A DNA stretch of 64,000 nucleotides, taken from NCBI GenBank assembly GCA_027704905.1, contig CM051005.1:32404358-32468357 (forward strand), read 5' to 3'. The notes beneath the pieces were generated by a model. That model had not been told where the DNA came from, did not search any database, and worked only from the letters and a program-made list of their open reading frames with translations. The stretch is from Muraenolepis orangiensis (taxonomy: Eukaryota > Chordata > Actinopteri > Gadiformes > Muraenolepididae). Numbering within the stretch: the stretch's first letter is position 1; every line of letters starts with the position of its first letter. Made by a program: the position numbers and the translations under genes. Positions 22,211 to 33,090 of the stretch are shown piece by piece.

Positions 22211-22211
<1 letters not shown>

Positions 22212-22214
22212 CAC

Positions 22215-23550
22215 TTGTTGGAGTCACTCACGGGTCTGAATCTGGTTCTGGGTTTGACCCAGTTAGGAGGGTGTGTGTGTGTATGTCTCCACTCCCTCCA
22301 TTCATAACTCTGACAGTACACAATATAGAAGAATGCTGTCTTAAGAACTCCCTCACACACTCAGACCCCATCCTGTCCTCCCAGAGGCCACAGGACAGTG
22401 TGAGGTGACACCAAGAGAACCCCAAAAAAAGACAACCATTTACAGACAGATTTTCAAAGACAGGACGGTTCATGGATGGCGATACAAAGGCGTGATGAGA
22501 ACACCATGGAGCTTGTTAGCCTGTGATACTCTGTGATATGGCCTCCCTCACATCCATCCCAACGTACACGCAGTTTATACAAGGTCAAGGTACAGCAGTC
22601 AGATCGGACTCATTGGGGGGCTGATGATATTATGTTAGTTTTGGATTTTATTTATTTGTTTTTTAACACTCTACATTCTAGTACAACAAAAGCATGGATC
22701 ATTACACACGTCACACCAAACGATGGCTGACAAAATAGAAAAGAAAAACAATTCAAGTTTAACACGGGCCATATGTGTCTTTAGATTGAACATGTGTGAG
22801 TTCTAGAACTCACGGAAAAGACCAAAGATTGATTGATTGTTTGTCTCAGCTAAAGTAGCAGCGCTGCCCTGTTAGCCGTTAGCTGGCAAGAGTCCAGATG
22901 GCCCAGGTGTTTTTCCACAGGCCTTCATGTATTTTACTTGTTAAAGTCCCTCAGCCCCACAAGGTCACTTTGCATGCTGGCCCACAGGACCGCAGGGACA
23001 ACCCCGTGAAAAGGCTGTTCCAAGTGAATGGTGAGCAGCGACCGCAGCTGCGCTCGACATACTGAGGAGGAGATGAAGGATGTTGGGCTCCATCTGACTC
23101 TCACACCTCCCCACTGCTCCAAGGGAGAAGCTTCACCCGCTGTTTCTGTCAATTAAGATATTCACTTGATGAAACAGTGAAGACCGCTGGTAAAATTATG
23201 TTTTTTTAAATATGGCAATAAAAATGTGTTTGGCTTCATGGGATCAGAATGCTTTGTTATGGTCAAATCGCATCAGAGCGACGACACAACCACACTGCCT
23301 CTTTGAACGGAACAATTACCAACCGCCGGCCTGAGGAGTCAGAGATGGCCCAGTTGAATGACACTCCAGGATGACTCACTCTCTGTGGATGCAGTCTGCT
23401 CCCATTAGAGAGGAACAGCAGGGACAGCACCACCTGGAGTCCAAAACCGGTTATTGCAATTGTTGCAATTAGTTTTTGGATTGGCTCAAAGAGGTGGCTG
23501 GTAATGGACCCATCAGAACGTCTGCTCTTGTGTTGGCGGCTGCCCTTAAT
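22215..23550. other. Unassigned spacer
   Basis: No recognised gene. A - strand open frame (23263-23610) includes a hydrophobic run LIATIAITGFGLQVVLSLLF, but it has no homologue I know, and its start lies inside the neighbouring tandem array. Confidence 0.35.
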
Positions 23551-23556
23551 GTGCTC

Positions 23557-24187
23557 TTCACTGGTTCCTTTAGAGCAGGTAACCAACAGGTCCATCTTCA
23601 AAGCCTTCACTGGTTCCTTTAGAGCAGGTAACCGACAGGTCCATCTTCAAAGCCTTCACTGGTTCCTTTAGAGCAGGTAACCAACAGGTCCATCTTCAAA
23701 GCCTTCACTGGTTCCTTTAGGGCAGGTAACCAACAGGTCCATCTTCAAAGCCTTCACTGGTTCCTTTAGAGCAGGTAACCAACAGGTCCATCTTCAAAGC
23801 CTTCACTGGTTCCTTTAGAGCAGGTAACCAACAGGTCCATCTTCAAAGCCTTCACTGGTTCCTTTAGAGCAGGTAACCGACAGGTCCATCTTCAAAGCCT
23901 TCACTGGTTCCTTTAGAGCAGGTAACCGACAGGTCCATCTTCAAAGCCTTCACTGGTTCCTTTAGAGCAGGTAACCAACAGGTCCATCTTCAAAGCCTTC
24001 ACTGGTTCCTTTAGAGCAGGTAACCAACAGGTCCATCTTCAAAGCCTTCACTGGTTCCTTTAGAGCAGGTAAGCAACAGGTCCATCTTCAAAGCCTTCAC
24101 TGGTTCCTTTAGGGCAGGTAACCAACAGGTCCATCTTCAAAGCCTTCACTGGTTCCTTTAGGGCAGGTAACCAACAGGTCCATCTTG
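23557..24187. repeat. 49-bp minisatellite (about 13 units)
   Basis: Unit GGTAACCAACAGGTCCATCT + TCAAAGCCTTCACTGGTTCCTTTAGAGCA. Variants are few (ACCGACAGG, TTAGGGCAGG and AAGCAACAGG). Confidence 0.96.
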
Positions 24188-24189
24188 GT

Positions 24190-24661
24190 TGAATTAGACC
24201 TAGCTTTGGCTTATTGATTTGAATCACGCATAGGTCATTTTACAAACTCCAATTGGTTATTTGATATGCTGAGGTCTATGAATGGCTGCATGCAATTGTG
24301 GGTGGGGTTAAAACAAAAAATCATATCGATGCCAAAACAGGCCAGAATAAAAAGTGATCTTGGGCTTGAAAAGGTTGGTCACCGCTGCTTTAGAGACATC
24401 ATCTTTAATGGTAGTTGGTATACCAACAGTGTCTGTCTACTTTGAGACTATGGAGTTCATTCCTTTACCATGAGGTGGTTACCAGGACCATCCTGATGGA
24501 GAGGCCCAAACCAAAAGCACTGATTCATTGTTCTGTGGTTATCATTAGCTATGAGCCATGAAACCCAGTCACCAGAACAGGGAGGAAGAACCGTGAGCAC
24601 AATGGACCAGAGGACAAACATTTGACTGCATTTTGAAATCAGGTAGAGCATTAGTACGGTT

Positions 24662-24742
<81 letters not shown>

Positions 24743-25965
24743 ATATTTGACCAATAAGAGGGTTGTAACATGCTCCAACTTATTCTGACATCAAAGCCCC
24801 TTGGAATTGTGGGTCTTGTAGTCAGCTCCATTGGGCCTGGGAAGGGATACTATTTGCATTTACTCCAGTGAGCTTCTGAGCTCTATGAATCAGTATTAGT
24901 AGTAGAGTAGTAGAGTTTTAGTCAAGCTTAGCACTGATTCAATACTTTGGGTCAATAGGCGCTATAATATATTAGCAAGTTTCTGTTGATTTGTGGAAAC
25001 CAGCATGTTGACGTTTCACAAGGAACCAAACAGCACGGAAAATAACTTGACTTGAACATCGAATATTTGAGTATTTTGTTGTAAACTTACATGATGTTAC
25101 TGGGCAGACAGGGCAACAATTTGTTTTATTATTAGACCTGTCAAATATCTATTTATAAAAACAATTAAAATGTTTTTAATAAAGTGACCAAATGACTTTT
25201 CACACGCGCTCGTCTGCGGTTGGCACTTTTCTTTCCAAATGTATTTGAAACGGAGGCCTGGTTCCATGGCTCACTACAGGTAGACCTCGTATGCCCAGCC
25301 ACCGGGTTCCTTCTAACCACACGCAGCGGCCAGAGGAGTTTACAAAGTGCCCGATAGACGCAGGTCCCAGCTGCCTTCCCACACCACACACATTATTATT
25401 ATTATTATCAACATATTGATAATATGATGAGAATAGAAAATACAAACAACACCTGATTGACATGAGGTTCAGTGCATCGCTGGACATCATGAATACAGAT
25501 GTTAAGGATTCTCAAACACAGGTGACTTCATTGTTTGTATTAAAGCTGCTGTAGGTTTGAGAGTTGAGAGAGAGAAGTAAAGAGAGAGAGCAGAAAACAC
25601 TAACTAGTCCTCTCCCTCTCTGCTCCCTCCCTCCCTACGTGGCTCCACCATTGAGAAGTGTTTCATTCACCTGTGATAAACAGGAAAGACACATTCCCTG
25701 AACCAATCAGAGAAGAGATGTCCTGATTGGTCAGAAATGCCACAAAAGCCGGGATCTTCCTATAATCTAAATGGTCTCATCCGGATGCCGATGCTGTCAA
25801 CTCAAATCAGGCCATTTTAAATAATAGATATTGAATCTTACAGCATGTCTGATATATGTTAACATTTATAAAGCATCTCCTCTGTCACTGAAGATAGACA
25901 TCCCACATCTCAGCATTGAAGTGTACGGTAAAGTTGTTCTATGTTCCTGTTTTTTGTTTGTTGAC
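24190..25965. other. Spacer upstream of receptor exons
   Basis: No Ig-domain exon could be found here, although it is where one would be expected for the receptor gene at 25968. A (CA)n run lies at 24665-24741. The rest has no supported feature. Confidence 0.4.
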
Positions 25966-25967
25966 AG

Positions 25968-27211
25968 GAATACAGAACAACAAGAACCATTTAATGATCC
26001 CTGTCCTCTGCCGGTTGGTCTTCATTGCACTGGTCTCACTGGTCTCACTGGTCTCACTGGTCTTCCTGGTCTTCCTGGTTTGTTATTCCAAGAGGAAAAA
26101 CAGTAAGTCACACATTCGTCACCAGTTTGTACCAAATGTTGCTAAAATATTAATTAAAATAATAATTAAAAAAACATATGACTGCACCTCACAATCTGCC
26201 AGCGTCTCTTCACTTTATGTGTGGATTTTTTACCTTAATGGTTTTTAGTGTTATTAACTGATTTATGAATTGTTGTGGTACACAGATCAGTGTGTGTGTG
26301 TCACGGCTTTAGGTTTGGACCCAAGAGCTGCACACAGACACCAAAGGCAGATAGTGGTATTTATTGGGATACATATCACAAATAGACAGGGACAGGCAGA
26401 GACGTAGTCGAGGACAGGCAGGTGATCAGAACCAGGCAGGGTAGATGAACCAGGCAGGGGCGTAGTCAGGGACGGGCTGTAGATCGGGAACCAGGCAGGG
26501 CGGGCAGGCAGGGTCGGCAACGGGAATCAGTCCGGGTACGCTGGAGCATCTGTGTCATCGGGCAAGGAACAATCTGTATGAATGTGCGGGGTAGACTTAA
26601 ATAGGCCGGCTGATTATCATGATGCACTGCAGCTGCGGGTGAGAATTGTAAATGCGGGTGCCGCTGCCCCCTAGTGGAGGCAGGGTAAATAGCCATTGTG
26701 ACTGTGTGTGTGACTGTGTGTGACTGTGTGACTGTGTGACTGTGTGACTGTGTGTGTCTGTGTGACTGTGTCTGTGTGACTGTGACTGTGTGACTGTGTG
26801 TGTGTGTGTGTGTGTCATTTTATGTGTCCTTTATTTATTAGACCACAATATAGAAAGCGCTAAAGTCCTTTCTCCCCATGATGGTGACCAGGTAATACTA
26901 TTTCCTACATGTTAAACTTGCTATGAATATTTGGTTACTAAGAAAATTTTAAACAATTATCATTTGAAATGGTAAACGTTTTTATGTTAGATATATATTC
27001 ATATACAGTTTATCATTTCAATACATGGTGTTTGGTTCATATTGTATATATCAGATAACTCTACAATCCAACATACGTGTATATTAAATTCTCTTTCCAG
27101 AGTCCAAACAGTGACCCCTACAGCCTGTTAAGAGCCCCCACCGGCCCTCGTCCCACTGTTTCAGAACCTGAAGGTAATTATGCTCAGGTTGACGAGCCCA
27201 GAGGTGTTTAG
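25968..27211 (+). CDS. IgSF-type receptor: transmembrane exon and two cytoplasmic exons
   Basis: Three exons with canonical splice signals. Exon 25968-26102 (135 nt, phase 1 to 1) encodes GIQNNKN, then a hydrophobic span of about 23 residues (LVFIALVSLVSLVSLVFLVF) and a basic stop-transfer YSKRKN. Exon 26842-26891 (50 nt, phase 1 to 0) follows, with HNIESAKVLSPHDGDQ. Exon 27101-27211 adds 36 residues and a TAG. This layout fits a single-pass leukocyte receptor whose tail carries tyrosine motifs. Here they are DPYSLL and GNYAQV, which depart from the ITIM consensus at the -2 position, unlike the 29.3-kb copy. Signal-peptide and Ig exons are not visible nearby, so the gene is partial or has lost its ectodomain. 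The exact family (CD300/pIgR-like, NITR, Fc-receptor-like or other) cannot be decided. Confidence 0.6.
26300..26530. repeat. Interspersed repeat in the first tail intron
   Basis: Starts CACGGCTTTAGGTTTGGACC and holds the GACAGGCAG/CCAGGCAGGG words and a TTTATTGGG signal that recur in fish repeats. It is absent from the inverted receptor copy, where a CA array follows at the same point. Class unassigned. Confidence 0.45.
26698..26816. repeat. Imperfect (TGTGAC/TG)n repeat
   Basis: A TGACTGTGTG-type simple repeat ending 25 bp before the exon at 26842. It overlaps the region where the polypyrimidine tract and branch site would lie. Confidence 0.85.
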
Positions 27212-27564
27212 AAGGTTGCCGGTTCAATCCCCTTCTACCTGGCTTGGGCAAGATGAATGTCAGGTTTGTGCTTTGGATGTGTGGAGCTTCTTGTCTTGTT
27301 TCTGTTCCACAGTACATAACCCAAACCCCCCTCCCCTCACTCCCTCCCCCTCCTGAGTACCTCCCCTTCAGGCAGAACTAATAAAGGGTCCATCCAAAAA
27401 GAATAATACTAATAAATATAAAAAAATATATAATAAGAATAATAATAATAATAACAAACAAATAAATAAATAAAAATAATAATACAAAATATAGAATAAT
27501 AATAATAATGTTGATAGTAAATAAACACAATTTAAATCATTTATAAATAAGTAGACCTTAACCC

Positions 27565-28190
27565 CACACAGGAGGAGGGGTGGTGAGGGGGTTCTCCCTT
27601 AAGGCCCCAAGTCGTGAGAGAGCAGTTGATGAGGTGGGGTCAGAGGAGGTATCGGGATCTATCACCATGGGCCCAACCCGTGTCACGGATGCACCCGACG
27701 GATTTAAAGAACTTTTGTCTTCTTTTTCTTTTTGCTTGCTAAAAATATTATGTTTTTGTTCAATATGAAGATAAAACCTGAAATGGAGTAATGCATTGGT
27801 TGTTTTACCATAGTAAACCACCAGTTAAATGTTACATTTCCCTTTTCAAAAGGAGGGAAATGTAACGGGGAAAAAGCTCAGTTGTTGTCACCATCTGGTG
27901 GTAGTAGATCAGAGGTGTTCTGTGTCTCTCCTACTCCCAATGACAAAGAACACAAACAAACCTGGAGCAGGCCAGAGATAAGTGTAGTTGGGCTCTCTCA
28001 AGGTGGATGTATTTACTACTACCAACCTAGACCTCAGCGCCAGCTCGCCCTCTGACGACCCTGGCCATTCCCGACTGATGAGGACGGAGATGAATAAATA
28101 CGATAGCAAGATCGTTTTGGATGACTTAATTCTTAAACAGTTTTCAGAAATAGACCACTGGACATGTATTAGAGAATGCCCACAACAACA
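27565..28190 (+). mobile_element. Possible LTR-retrotransposon 3' end (insertion)
   Basis: Aligning with the inverted copy at 5220-5290 shows this stretch is extra sequence between shared flanks. It contains a purine tract AAAAGGAGGGAAA directly before TGTAACGGGGAAAAAGC at about 27858, as expected for a polypurine tract and LTR start. A short open + strand frame ending at about 27767 precedes it. No second LTR or clean target duplication was found. Confidence 0.4.
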
Positions 28191-28289
28191 GACGACTACT
28201 TTTTACTGAGGAATTAATGAATGACACAAGATAGATCCTTACGTGGTGATAACCCGCCCCCCAAAACTCTGATTGGGTATTCACCAGCG

Positions 28290-28770
28290 TAGTGAGCTCT
28301 GCTGATTGGTTCACAGCCTCTGGCTCTGGATGATTTGACCAAGCAGGAGCATGTAAATGGTGAAGAGGAGGGGGCCAAGCAAAGAGCCTTGAGGCACACC
28401 TTGGGCGGCAACTGCTGTTTCCAGGATTTTGCTGAGGAAAGGAAGGTTGGAGATAGGTCGGTAGTCGTTAAGGTCCTCTGGGTCGAAACCAGGCTATAAT
28501 AGCGCTATTATGCTGTTGAGAGCTGATGTACTGAGTGATTTAGTGTTCCTGAATAGGATGGAGCGTTTAGCGCGCTGCATGTGTGGGGGGATGGGAACGG
28601 AAAAGAGGATGACAAGATGGCAAGAAGATCTGGAGAAGACAGCGGTAAGAAGCTCAGAGAACTCAGACATGAAGGTGGTGGAGGCTTTGGGGGGAGCAGT
28701 AGATGAGGACCACCTGGAGCTGTGCTGAGCCAGCCAATGTAAAGCCAATACAGTCAATTGAGGTGTTATT
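28290..28770 (-). mobile_element. L2-clade LINE reverse-transcriptase fragment
   Basis: On the - strand, frames give SELLTAVFSRSSCHLVILFS, then DPEDLNDYRPISNLPFLSK and, at about 28405, GVPQGSLLGPLLFT, which is the region leading to the RT active site. It is broken by frameshifts and an internal deletion. The segment CCAACCTTCCTTTCCT is uninterrupted here. In the related copy at 30050-30400 the BEL element has inserted at exactly that word. Confidence 0.75.
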
Positions 28771-29022
28771 CACTACAGGGAGTTGTTTGATCAGGAGGCT
28801 CGAGGGATAACAGCCAGCCCACCACGACCAATGGAGAGGGGCTTCTGCAGAAAGACATAGTAGGCATTAGGCAAAAATGTTTACCGGTCAGAAATTATGT
28901 CATGAATGAGTGGTAGGTTTGAAAAGGACCCCAGAAGTGTTATTAGGTGAAACTCCTCTAATGAACATATGTTTATTCTGTATATTGTATGTATGCATTT
29001 AGTTTTCTCCTTTTTTCATTGG

Positions 29023-29361
29023 ACCACCATATAGAAAACGCTGAAGTCCTTTCTCCCCGTGATGGTGACCAGGTAAGACTAGTTCCTACATATTATACTT
29101 GCTTTTGATTACCTATGACAATTTAAAATATATATCATTTGAAATGTCAAACACATATGTTAGACAACTATATCCATACAATGGTATTTGGTACATTTAC
29201 GTTTAATATTTCAGAAAACCTGACGATACAACAATGTATATATTTAATTGTCTTTCCAGAGTCCAAACAATCCCTCCATCTACAGTATGTTAGGCCCTAG
29301 TCCCCCTGTTACCAAACCTGAAGTTATTTATGCTCAGGTTGACAAGGCCAGAAGTTCTTAG
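29023..29361 (+). CDS. IgSF-type receptor tail exons with two ITIM-like motifs (block B)
   Basis: The 50-nt exon at 29023-29072 (ends in a GTAAGA donor) and the 102-nt exon at 29260-29361 (CTTTCCAG acceptor) are open to a TAG. The 33-residue last exon carries SIYSML and VIYAQV. Both fit the immunoreceptor tyrosine-based inhibitory consensus (S/I/V/L-x-Y-x-x-I/V/L), which would recruit SH2 phosphatases such as SHP-1 and SHP-2. The first exon has GG, not AG, just before its homologous start, so splicing into it may be lost. The matching block A copy shares that defect. No transmembrane exon lies upstream: 28290-28770 is a LINE fragment. Probably a partial or dead gene with an intact last exon. 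Confidence 0.55.
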
Positions 29362-29456
29362 AAGGTTGCCGGTTCAATCCCTGCTACAACTTGTCAAGTT
29401 GTCCATCGGTTGTGCATGTTTTCTGCTTTTGATGTTTTACCAATTTTATCTTACTG

Positions 29457-29483
29457 TCACACACACACACACACACACACACA
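29457..29483. repeat. (CA)n microsatellite, short
   Basis: Block B counterpart of the long CA array at 590-686. Confidence 0.9.
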
Positions 29484-30049
29484 GCTCATTTGTGTTCACA
29501 TTGTTACAGACGGACAGTTTAAAGATAGGCTTTTTCTTTAGAAATGGTTTTAGTTCCGAGTTATAAATGATAATGTGTCTGCAACTGTCTGGTCCATGCT
29601 GGATTCTGGTGATCTGCTGTATTCCACTGTGTGTGTTCACAGTCAAGAGGTTGGATTATGGTGCTTTACATGTTCTCCTTGGCTGTACATTTCTCACACA
29701 GCACTCTCTGCTAGAGCCGAGTGGCCTTCTCTTAATGTACACAAGTGGTTCACTGCTGACGTTTCATTATAAACCCTGTTTGGAGTGGCTCCTCCTTACC
29801 TGAGCTCATCTGTTACTAGATAGAGGTCATTACAGCCTACAGGCTGAGCTCTTACTGTCTATTGTTCAGGATGTGTCGTTTACTGTTGAAGCCAGAGGTT
29901 TAAACAGAGCTCTGTGTTGTCTCGGTCACCTCAGTGTATTGTTGATGAACTGCTTTCTTGACCAGGTCACTCTATATATATATATATATATACTGTATAT
30001 ATATATACATATTTATATATATATATTTTTTATCTCAATGAAATCTCTG

Positions 30050-30400
30050 CAAACCGGCTCTCGCATCAGCCCAGAGCTAGAACTAGGCTTGCGTTGGTGA
30101 AAACGAGGCATGAGTTCATTGAGCTTCTCACCTCTGAAAAAGAGTCTGCTCCAGACTCTTTTCCATTTCCATCACCCCGCACATGCAGCGCGCTAAACGC
30201 TCCATCCCATTCAGGAACACTAAATCACTCGGTACATCAGCTCTCAACAGCATGATAGCCCTATTATAGTTGACATTGTGAACTCTTCGATGGCATCTGG
30301 CGTGGTGCCACCCTGCCTCAAAACTGCATCAGTCACCCCAAACCTCAAGTAGCCTGGTTTGGACCCAGAGGACCTTAACAACTACCGGCCGATCGCCAAC
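30050..30400 (+). mobile_element. L2-clade LINE RT fragment, split by the BEL insertion
   Basis: The + strand reads VNSSMASGVVPPCLKTASVT and then DLNNYRPIAN up to 30400. After the BEL composite it resumes at 59900 with CTTCCTTTCC (LPF). The LINE piece is itself inserted in block B. Its paralogue at 28290-28770 shows the joined target. Confidence 0.8.
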
Positions 30401-31029
30401 TGTTAAACTCTTTAGGAGCAAAGAGAGCCAAATGTATTTTATTGACTCAAAATTACATGTATTATTTATCCAAAACAAATGTTATAATTTAAATGCCCCC
30501 TAAATGATAAAATGTACTCCTTGCAACTATTTTGAAATTAAATGAACATTAGGAGTAAAGAAATAATAATTTATATCAGGCATCTACGCGGGCAGCACGT
30601 CAGGGCTTGACTGGTTTACCGTCTGGCATCTATGTGGGCAGCCCCAGAGGACTTAAATTGAAACCCCAGCTCTGTTTGACATTACAATAGTTTGAATATA
30701 TTGTTTGAACATTTTGATGCATGACATTCATCACATGGTTAAGTTTAAAGAATAATGTTGATTATTGGTAAATGCTGAATGAATGTTCTTAATGGAAATG
30801 CATTTGGTAATTGTTTATTTGAATGAACTGATATTATTATAGCCTATGTATTATATTGATGTTGAAACATTTCCTTTCATACATTTCAGGTTTATAACCT
30901 GCTATTGTGACAACCATTTGTCAACCAAATAAACGACAAACTGAGGTCAAAGAAAAGTCACAGAGTTCTATCCTTCCTTGATCACGTTGCCTGAGCCCTT
31001 CAAGTGGGGAAAACAAAACAAACTTGACA
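30401..31029 (+). repeat. BEL-1 5' LTR (629 bp)
   Basis: Begins TGTTAAACTCTTTAGGAGCA and ends AAACTTGACA. It lacks about 272 bp present in the other two LTRs (equivalent to about 44866-45138). It retains the AAATAAACGACAAACTG polyadenylation-type region. Confidence 0.9.
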
Positions 31030-31171
31030 GTTATAAACCACGGGCCCAAGCGTCCAGCCGAATCTGCCCCGAATAGTGTTGCCCGGAAGAGGAGCGCCAC
31101 GGAGGGAGGGAAAGGTCCAACGGACCCCCTGCCAGTGTCGGAGAAACCTTGGGCAGCTCTAAGAAAGGGGG

Positions 31172-33090
31172 ATGGATTCCGTTGTGCTGGAATCCCTAAA
31201 GGGAAAGCGCTCGGTCGCGCAGACTGCCTTCAGTAAGAGGACCAACAAGCTGGCTCTTACGATTCACCTGCTCGAGGAGAGGAATCTCATTGAGGAGTTA
31301 TATGGCCTTGTTGTGGACTTTGGTAGGGTCAGCGACACAGGGGCTGAATACGTCGATGCTCTCGAAATGGAGGCGGAGGAAAACTACGATCCCCAGGTGA
31401 AAGAAGAAGTCAAGAGCATAAAAGCGAAAACAACAAAGTGCTCAACCCGATACGAAGAAATGCTTACACTCACGAAAGAAGCACTATGGTCCAGATTCGC
31501 TGAAGAGGACATCAGATTGTGTGCCGAGAAAGCGGAAAAAAAGTGGGCTGAGGTAGAAGCGCTGGATTTGAAGGAGTTACTAGCGGAGGACTTTGATGTG
31601 CAGAGAGAGAGCCTGGGCGAGAAAATCCACAGTTTCGGGCAGAAAATGGCTGCTTGGGAAGGTCTTGTCTCCAGCACCAAGACAAAGGAGCTTAAAAAGC
31701 AAGAAGACGGGCTAAGAGACTTACAGAGTGACTGGGAGCGGAAATGGCGGCGGATGAACCTGAAGTCACGAAAGGGCTTTGCTTGGAGCCAGGATGAGGA
31801 GGAGGAGGAAGAGGAAGAGGAGGAAGAGGAAGAGGAGAGGTTAAAGGCTGAAGTGCCGGCCCATCCAGATCCGCTTGGATCCATTAGAGATGATCAACCT
31901 CTCTCTCTCAGTGAGCCTCCCGGTGTCAAGCAGGAAATCGCTGCAGGTCATGTAAACCCGCTCGGTCTGTCGGGGCCACTTCCAAGAAGTTCTGGAGCCG
32001 GTATCCAGTCTCTGGCTGGGACCAGCGCTGCACCAAATGTCGCAGGCACACCGCTAGGGTACCCAAATGCTCCACAAGGCGTCTTTCCTTATATGCAACC
32101 CAGAGTCCAGTTTCCACTCGAGAGAGAGCACGCCTCCCCACATTTTCTGGGGACATGGTCGATTATTACCGGTGGAAGGCTGAGTGGGAGGAGCTCGAGC
32201 TGCTTGGGAACCCGCAGAGGACTTTTGGAGTGACAAGGTTCCACCTTCTTGCAAGCCTGAGTGAGAAGGTGAAAAGGGACCTAGTCCTATCTAGCTGCAA
32301 GTCTGCAGATGATATGTTCAATCGCCTTGCCAACAGGTATGGGAATAAGGCTAAGATCGTCCAGCTGATCGCAAGTGAGGTCCAGGGCCTACCCCCCGTG
32401 AAGGGAAACAACCCAAGGAAGGCTATTGAACTGATCCAGGCAGTGGAGAGGGCTCTAAATAATCTCCTGATTTTAGGAGAAGAGGACGTTATAAAGAACC
32501 GTTTGGTCGCTCAGTCACTAGAAAGCAAACTGCCTAGCTCCCTAAAGAAGGAATGGATTGCTCACAAACATGAGCCCGCGAACGGGTTTGTTCCCCAGGA
32601 CCACTTTGAGTGCTTGCTTCAATTCCTAAAAAAGCAGGAGGCAATCCTGGAGGAGCTTGACCAGCTAGAAGCAAGTCCTGGTGAGAAGAACTCCTCGGAG
32701 AAAAGCCTGGATGACAAACCGGATAAGGGAGTGAGGAAATCCTTTTCCAGAGCCACTTCAGGCCAAAGAGGTCCTCAGACAAAGCAGCAGTTAAGCTCCT
32801 GCACCTGCTGCGGCGATGAGGCGCACCCTGGCAAGCTCTTTGCATGCAGAACCTTCAAAGAGTTGGACCTGGCGAAGAAAAAGGCTCATGTAAGGGCTCA
32901 TGGCACATGCTATCGGTGTTTGAGCATCCACCCAAGGGATGGCCGTTGTAACCAAGGGTTCCTCTGCGGCAAATCAGGCTGTAGGAAAGAGGAGCCGCCG
33001 CACAACTACCTGCTCTGCCCAAGGCCCACTATAGGAAGGAGAGCGGCTGTGAGGGGCAAGGTGGCTCCAAGGTGGAGAAGAAAGGCCTGA
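31172..33090 (+). pseudogene. BEL-1 copy 1 gag
   Basis: The ATG at 31172 opens a coiled-coil-rich gag (MDSVVLESLKGKRSVAQ...) with an acidic poly-Glu run at about 31794-31838. A 2-bp insertion in the GAGAGAG run near 32120 breaks the frame, and the reading continues from 32155 (MVDYYRWKAEWEELELLG) through the capsid-like region. The zinc-binding segment (CTCCGDEAHPG, CYRCLSIHPRDGRC) follows. A second break at about 33020, shared with copy 2, ends gag at TGA 33090. Retrotransposon structural protein, not functional as it stands. Confidence 0.85.

Larger units (their letters stand above)
28880..30045 (+). repeat. Paralogous block B, left part
   Basis: Aligns with 1-1060 and includes both receptor tail exons and their 3' flank. 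Block B continues only after the transposon nest, at 59920. Confidence 0.8.

Noticed and set aside
23263..23610. - strand open frame with a hydrophobic stretch
   Set aside because: Its start lies within the 49-bp array. It has no recognisable family, and one TM-like run can arise by chance.
31024..31236. Short frame before BEL-1 gag
   Set aside because: It overlaps the ATG of the conserved gag frame in another frame and begins inside the LTR boundary. The 31172 start is supported by both copies.
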